This document shows positions 4,736 to 7,709 of a stretch of 7,709 nt of DNA, one piece after another. The stretch comes from Candidatus Bathyarchaeota archaeon (GTDB lineage Archaea; Thermoproteota; Bathyarchaeia; 40CM-2-53-6), in assembly GCA_005883695.1 (NCBI GenBank), contig VBBV01000003.1, forward strand, positions 6,094 to 13,802, given 5' to 3'. Each line of letters opens with the position of its first letter. Within the stretch, counting starts at the first letter, position 1. The notes beneath the pieces were generated by a model. The model searched no databases and was not told the DNA's origin. It saw nothing but the letters and a program-made list of their open reading frames with translations. A program made the translations under genes and the position numbers.

Positions 4736-5320
4736 TTGTCTCGTCCCTTGTTGAAGGCAGGTCATGTCTACAAACGGTTCACTCTTGCCAGCGGGAAGAA
4801 GGTAACTCTGCGCGTAATCAGATGGGAAGACCTTGATGGACTTCTCTGGTTCATCAACAGCCTTGTGAAAGAGAAACAGAGAGACTCAAGATCAGGCCTG
4901 TACTCGGGATTTGACACGAAGGTCACCCGTGAGGAAGAAGCTAGGTGGCTAGCACAGACCCTAGTGGAAATAGAAGGAGGAGAGGTTATCAACGCAATCG
5001 CTGAAATCGATGGAAAAATAATCGCAAATGGTGAGGTAACACGGGGCAGATACAAAGACACACGCCACCACGGACACGTGGGGCTGACTATGATCAGTGG
5101 ATACAGGGGACAGGGCATTGGACGCAGGATCATCGAGACCCTAGTTCGGGAGAGCCGCAGAACAGGACTGAAGACCCTCGAGGCAGAGTTTCTCGCCGAG
5201 AACGAGACAGCCCGACGAGCCTACCAGAAGGGAGGATTCAAACAAGCAGGAATAATCCCCCACAAACTCTTCAGAAATGGAAAATATTTCGATGGCCTAA
5301 TAATGGCCAGAGAACTATGA
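4736..5320 (+). CDS. GNAT-family N-acetyltransferase
   Basis: The 194-residue product has the GNAT fold: LRVIRWEDLDGLLWFI (25-40) as first strand and helix, then HVGLTMISGYRGQGIGRRII (114-133), which is motif A, with the R-G-Q-G-I-G pyrophosphate-binding loop for acetyl-CoA at 124-129, and NETARRAYQKGGF (156-168), which is motif B. The layout resembles RimI/RimL-like and small-molecule acyltransferases, transferring acetyl to an amine; the substrate cannot be read from the sequence. The called start is a TTG 13 bases after the preceding stop; TTG codons at 4748 and 4751 are alternatives with little difference to the domain. It is probably co-transcribed with the thioredoxin-fold gene and converges with the DNA glycosylase gene across a 39-base gap. 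Confidence 0.85.
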   Translation: MSRPLLKAGHVYKRFTLASGKKVTLRVIRWEDLDGLLWFINSLVKEKQRDSRSGLYSGFDTKVTREEEARWLAQTLVEIEGGEVINAIAEIDGKIIANGEVTRGRYKDTRHHGHVGLTMISGYRGQGIGRRIIETLVRESRRTGLKTLEAEFLAENETARRAYQKGGFKQAGIIPHKLFRNGKYFDGLIMAREL

Positions 5321-5359
5321 TGGATTCTGTTCTCAGAGGGAAAGCGGCTTCTTCTTGAG

Positions 5360-6019
5360 TTACCATTTTACTGGGTCTTGCGGTTTCTCCTGGCTCCTCC
5401 AGAGGTAGAGTGTGGCAATGGAACAATAGGGATGCCATTTTTTTGACAATTGTTCGAATTTTTCTCTTGTTGGTAGTTTTCTAAGTCGGTAGATTTTCTG
5501 GGCAGCTTTCCTCAGCCCAAGATCGTCGACTGGTAGGACGTCTGTTCGTCCTAGGACGAAGATGAGAAACATTTCCGCGGTCCATCTCCCGATTCCTTTT
5601 ACTTCGTCTAGTTCCTTCACGACCTCGTCGCTTGGAAGATCGGATAATCGTTTGAGGTCTAGGGCCCCGTTCTCGATTCTCTCGGATAGATCTCGGATGT
5701 ATCGAATCTTCTGCGGGGATAATCCGCTTGCGCGCAGATGCTTCTCCTCAGTATCGAGGTATTGGCGGGGCCGAGGAATCTTGCCATCGTAGATTTGCTT
5801 GAACCGGTTGAGTATCGCACGCGCTGCCGCTCCGGCCAGTTGCTGGAAGATTATCGAGCCGACCAGCGCCTCGTAGTGATCGTCGTCCAACCGAAACTCG
5901 TAGGGTCCAAGGCGGCTGATGATCTTTGCGAGGGTAGGGTCGTTTTTCTTTAGGTGTTTCATTCCCTGCATCCATACGCGTTTCTCAGCCAGGTTGGCTT
6001 CTACCAATTTTTGAGTCAA
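5360..6019 (-). CDS. AlkA-like DNA-3-methyladenine glycosylase (HhH-GPD superfamily)
   Basis: This 219-residue protein has the helix-hairpin-helix LDEVKGIGRWTAEMFL (137-152), which grips the DNA backbone, followed by RTDVLPVDDLGLRKAA (158-173), where the Asp165-Asp166 pair aligns with the catalytic Asp of AlkA. SIIFQQLAGAAARAI (55-69) is the conserved helix of the alkyl-base glycosylases. It would remove alkylated purines and start base-excision repair. No [4Fe-4S] cysteine cluster is present (one Cys, 199), unlike endonuclease III. The longest frame starts at a TTG (6019) behind GGGGAACAGGA; an ATG at codon 17 (5971) fits the usual N-terminus of the family and may be the true start. The gene diverges from the deaminase-family gene, with 54 bases between TTG and the partner ATG. 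Confidence 0.88.
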   Translation of the reverse strand: MTQKLVEANLAEKRVWMQGMKHLKKNDPTLAKIISRLGPYEFRLDDDHYEALVGSIIFQQLAGAAARAILNRFKQIYDGKIPRPRQYLDTEEKHLRASGLSPQKIRYIRDLSERIENGALDLKRLSDLPSDEVVKELDEVKGIGRWTAEMFLIFVLGRTDVLPVDDLGLRKAAQKIYRLRKLPTREKFEQLSKKWHPYCSIATLYLWRSQEKPQDPVKW

Positions 6020-6058
6020 TCCTGTTCCCCTTCAAGCCTTGAATAGTGAGCTCTGGTT

Positions 6059-6065
6059 GAAGGAG
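6059..6065 (+). promoter_or_regulatory. Shine-Dalgarno site fixing the deaminase-family start
   Basis: GAAGGAG ends 8 bases before the ATG at 6074, a normal spacing. The earlier in-frame TTG at 6068 is only 2 bases from it, so the ATG is the better start. This is the clearest ribosome-binding site in the window. Confidence 0.65.
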
Positions 6066-6073
6066 ACTTGTCA

Positions 6074-6487
6074 ATGGTACTCTCGGACAAAGAGATCACA
6101 TTTGCAATCAAGAGCGGAGAGTTGAGAATCCTCCCTTCGGAATTCAGGTTGAATCCTGCAGGCGTGGACCTTCGTATCGATCGGGACATCCACCTAGAAC
6201 CAAAACAACAGTTGCTAGTGGCTAGCATATTGTTTGCGAGTCTTGCTCTGGTGGACCCGGGCTTTCGCGGGCAGCTCACTGTCAGTCTCTATAATTCTGG
6301 AGACAGTGCTGTCAATCTCGGGAAGGGTGAGAGGTTCATCCAGCTCTCTCTGTTAAGGCTTGGAAAGCCCGCGATCAACAAGTACGCGGGACGCTACCAG
6401 AATAGTAGTGGAGTAGTTGCGAGTCGTCGCAGAAAAAAATCACGCACGCTAAAAATGGAAAGCGTTATACATGGTAGCAGTGGCTAA
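6074..6487 (+). CDS. dCTP deaminase/dUTPase-family protein lacking the central active-site segment
   Basis: The 137-residue product matches both ends of this trimeric nucleotide-pool family. VLSDKEITFAIKSGELRI (2-19) is the classic start; NPAGVDLRI (27-35) the PASxDLR strand; LVDPGFRGQLTVSLYNSGD (59-77) the wDPGFxG strand; and NKYAGRYQNSSGVVASRRR (102-120) the C-terminal nucleotide-closing arm. The family normally has about 25-30 residues between LEPKQQLLVAS (41-51) and the ALVDPGF strand, including the RSSxAR motif and the active-site residues; here only ILFASL remains. The frame is kept, so this looks like an in-frame internal deletion. It would not be catalytic if read correctly. The start is fixed by GAAGGAG. 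The last 17 bases overlap the HTH-phosphoribosyltransferase gene. It could be a decaying gene, a binding-only protein, or an assembly artefact. Confidence 0.8.
   Translation: MVLSDKEITFAIKSGELRILPSEFRLNPAGVDLRIDRDIHLEPKQQLLVASILFASLALVDPGFRGQLTVSLYNSGDSAVNLGKGERFIQLSLLRLGKPAINKYAGRYQNSSGVVASRRRKKSRTLKMESVIHGSSG
6446..6465. repeat. Small inverted repeat ahead of the HTH-phosphoribosyltransferase start
   Basis: ACGCT (6446-6450) and AGCGT (6461-6465) flank the A-rich segment AAAAATGGAA, 6-25 bases upstream of the ATG at 6471. An upstream A run (6432-6438) could be a TATA element. The symmetry could be an operator for this regulator, but it lies inside the coding tail of the preceding gene and is short. 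Confidence 0.25.
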
Positions 6488-7298
6488 GGTGACGATACAA
6501 GAAATGAAGGACACCTCACGCATTCTAGATCTCAAATACAAACTCATGACGATCGAACTGCTCAACCTGGCCAAACAACGGTTCACCTACAGAGAACTCT
6601 CGGCCATGGTTCACCTACCTGAAACAGTTCTGAGCCGCTACGTGAAAGGACACGTCTTACCGACAGCACAACGAGCCGAAGAAATCAACAAGACACTCCA
6701 AAGATACATGAGCCTAGACAAAGAACTCCTAGAAAGAATTCGTTTTGATGACGGCGGATATTTTGACAATACAGCGATCATCGGCGACACGATGCTGATG
6801 GAAAGAGCTGTCCAACATGCGGTGGGCAAGTTTGCTGGGAAGAGAGTTACAAAGATAATGACTGCTGCGGTTGACGGGATACCGCTCGCAACTCTACTAG
6901 CACACCGGCTTGGCGTTGGATTACTTGTCGCCAAGAAAGCCAGAGAAGTTGGTGTGAGAGAGTTTATCGAGGAAATCTTCGTGCCTCCCAAGACCGCTGT
7001 TGTGTTGAGTCTGTTTGTTCCGAGGGACGCCATCAAGAAAACGGACTGCGTGCTAATCGTGGACGATATTATTGATAGTGGGGAGACACAGCGGGCGATG
7101 ATGAAGATCATTCAGAAGGCAAAGGCGGAGGTCATAGGAATCTACGCCCTCGTGTCTATTGGAAGTGACTGGAAGGCCCGCATCGAGTCTGCTGGAAACG
7201 TCCCCGTGGAGGTGGTGACCCCGGTTATCAAGAAGGAACCTAAGGAGAAAGAGAGAGAGTCAAGAGAGACGAGAGAAGTTCGGGAAATATCCGCCTAA
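6471..7298 (+). CDS. HTH-phosphoribosyltransferase-like transcription regulator (PurR/GfcR-like architecture)
   Basis: The 275-residue protein joins an N-terminal helix-turn-helix (about 35-62: KQRFTYRELSAMVHLPETVLSRYVKGHVLP) to a type I phosphoribosyltransferase domain (about 100-255). The PRPP-binding signature CVLIVDDIIDSGE is at 193-205, and TAAVDGIPLATLLAHRLG (131-148) is the preceding nucleotide-fold helix. The same architecture is used by bacterial PurR and archaeal GfcR, where the transferase-like domain senses a sugar-phosphate or PRPP ligand instead of catalysing. It probably regulates nucleotide or central carbon genes. Residues 254-275 form a highly charged, Lys/Glu/Arg-rich tail that looks disordered. 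The ATG overlaps the preceding gene by 17 bases, with GGAAAG as weak Shine-Dalgarno; the GTG at 6480 is an alternative. Translational coupling with the deaminase-family gene is likely. Confidence 0.85.
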   Translation: MVAVAKVTIQEMKDTSRILDLKYKLMTIELLNLAKQRFTYRELSAMVHLPETVLSRYVKGHVLPTAQRAEEINKTLQRYMSLDKELLERIRFDDGGYFDNTAIIGDTMLMERAVQHAVGKFAGKRVTKIMTAAVDGIPLATLLAHRLGVGLLVAKKAREVGVREFIEEIFVPPKTAVVLSLFVPRDAIKKTDCVLIVDDIIDSGETQRAMMKIIQKAKAEVIGIYALVSIGSDWKARIESAGNVPVEVVTPVIKKEPKEKERESRETREVREISA

Positions 7299-7301
7299 AA
7301 C

Positions 7302-7318
7302 CTACTCTTTATCAGTAG
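7302..7318 (+). terminator. Hairpin after the HTH-phosphoribosyltransferase gene
   Basis: CCTACT-type arm CTACT (7302-7306) pairs with AGTAG (7314-7318) across a 7-base loop, starting 4 bases after the stop codon. No T run follows directly, so termination here is only possible. Confidence 0.25.
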
Positions 7319-7348
7319 AAAAAGTACACAGTTATACGTTGCCGGGAT

Positions 7349-7381
7349 GGGGAAGTTTTTTCCGATATTCCCCTAAGGGAA
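7349..7381 (+). terminator. Hairpin and T run, possible terminator
   Basis: GGGGAA (7349-7354) can pair with TTCCCC (7368-7373), and TTCCC (7368-7372) can instead pair with GGGAA (7377-7381). A run of six T (7356-7361) lies in the first loop; archaeal termination mainly relies on T runs. This is the best candidate for the end of the plus-strand transcript. Confidence 0.35.
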
Positions 7382-7544
7382 CAAGCAACCCTTCTCCGAG
7401 ATAATCCCTCTTTATCCCTCTATCTTTCTGCTATCGCAGATCTTTCTTTTTCTGTAACTATTCTTTTCCGCTAACTATTATGCGACCCCCCGGGGTGGCT
7501 GTTTTTCCCGCGCCCCGCCCTTCGTGAAACACAGACCTTCGCCA

Positions 7545-7686
7545 AGAATCACCTATTATCAGCCCTAATCTCAATTCTGGAAAGCCTCTAGCGACTCTCC
7601 CAAAATTCGTTCGGAATTGTCGTCTTCTCTGCCAGGCCAGCCGAACCAGAATTACGCCCCGAACACCCAGAATCACCTGTTATCAG
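7545..7686. repeat. 18-base direct repeat, two copies
   Basis: AGAATCACCTATTATCAG (7545-7562) and AGAATCACCTGTTATCAG (7669-7686) differ at one position and are 124 bases apart in non-coding sequence. A C pair precedes both copies with small differences. They could be protein-binding sites, remnants of a mobile element, or arms of a repeated small RNA; a third copy may lie beyond the window edge. Confidence 0.6.
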
Positions 7687-7709
7687 TGCCGGACAGGAAA
7701 TGGTTTCTG

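Larger units (their letters stand above)
7299..7709. other. 411-base non-coding stretch at the right edge
   Basis: No frame here looks like a protein; the one open minus-strand frame has no motif and runs through the repeats. The stretch contains small hairpins just after the regulator (7302-7318 and 7349-7381), a pyrimidine-rich tract (about 7385-7470) with short tandem motifs (ATCCCTCT at 7404 and 7414; TAACTATT at 7455 and 7472), a C/G-rich patch (7484-7520) and an 18-base direct repeat (7545 and 7669). It may be a 3' region, promoter region for a gene beyond the edge, or hold an unannotated RNA. Confidence 0.6.

Noticed and set aside
6638..7111. Minus-strand open frame of 157 codons
   Set aside because: It is a shadow of the HTH-phosphoribosyltransferase gene, which has an unmistakable PRPP motif on the plus strand.
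7458..7676. Minus-strand open frame of 72 codons
   Set aside because: It spans direct repeats and a C/G-rich patch, starts within the second repeat copy and shows no protein-like pattern.
7545..7686. CRISPR array or C/D box RNA from the repeated 18-mers
   Set aside because: Only two copies 124 bases apart with no regular spacer; the repeat has CTGA on the minus strand but no proper C box, so neither call is supported.

Overview
The window reads as a piece of archaeal chromosome. The strongest evidence is a tRNA-Arg gene with a short intron at the position 3' of the anticodon that folds into a textbook bulge-helix-bulge, the substrate of the archaeal splicing endonuclease; the gene also lacks an encoded CCA. 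AT-rich boxes about 25-30 bases ahead of several starts, frequent TTG starts, short or missing Shine-Dalgarno leaders, a winged-helix protein with a C-terminal membrane segment, stand-alone Lrp/AsnC effector domains and an HTH-phosphoribosyltransferase regulator all fit. A TACK-type lineage (Nitrososphaeria/Bathyarchaeia-like) is a reasonable guess, but the lineage cannot be fixed from this stretch alone.

Layout. Bases 1-361 (minus) hold the N-terminal part of a membrane-anchored winged-helix regulator that runs off the left edge. The intron-containing tRNA-Arg(UCG) lies at 506-601 (plus). It faces a free-standing LAGLIDADG homing endonuclease with an N-terminal DNA-binding domain at 653-1543 (minus). 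From 1544 to 2089 there is no convincing gene, but 1951-2068 is dense in inverted repeats, some mutually exclusive. A protein made of two Lrp/AsnC effector domains without an HTH follows (2090-2599, minus), then an alpha/beta hydrolase of the KANL3/TEX30 type broken by one in-frame TGA (2736-3455, minus).

An AT-rich divergent promoter region near 3530 separates this from a plus-strand group: an unrecognised 179-residue helical protein (3566-4105), a peroxiredoxin-like thioredoxin-fold protein (4159-4722) preceded by a leader hairpin, and a GNAT acetyltransferase (4736-5320). An AlkA-like DNA glycosylase (5360-6019, minus) converges on the acetyltransferase and diverges from a dCTP deaminase/dUTPase-family gene (6074-6487, plus), which lacks the central catalytic segment and overlaps an HTH-phosphoribosyltransferase regulator (6471-7298, plus). 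The last 411 bases are non-coding, with a near-perfect 18-base direct repeat and pyrimidine-rich tracts.

Most of the genes look like housekeeping or repair and nucleotide-pool functions (base-excision repair, dNTP sanitation, thiol redox) with several small regulators. No defence island, CRISPR array or transposase is visible. The unusual signals are degenerating or altered enzymes (TGA-interrupted hydrolase; deaminase-family protein missing its active site) and the structured intergenic region downstream of the Lrp-like gene.
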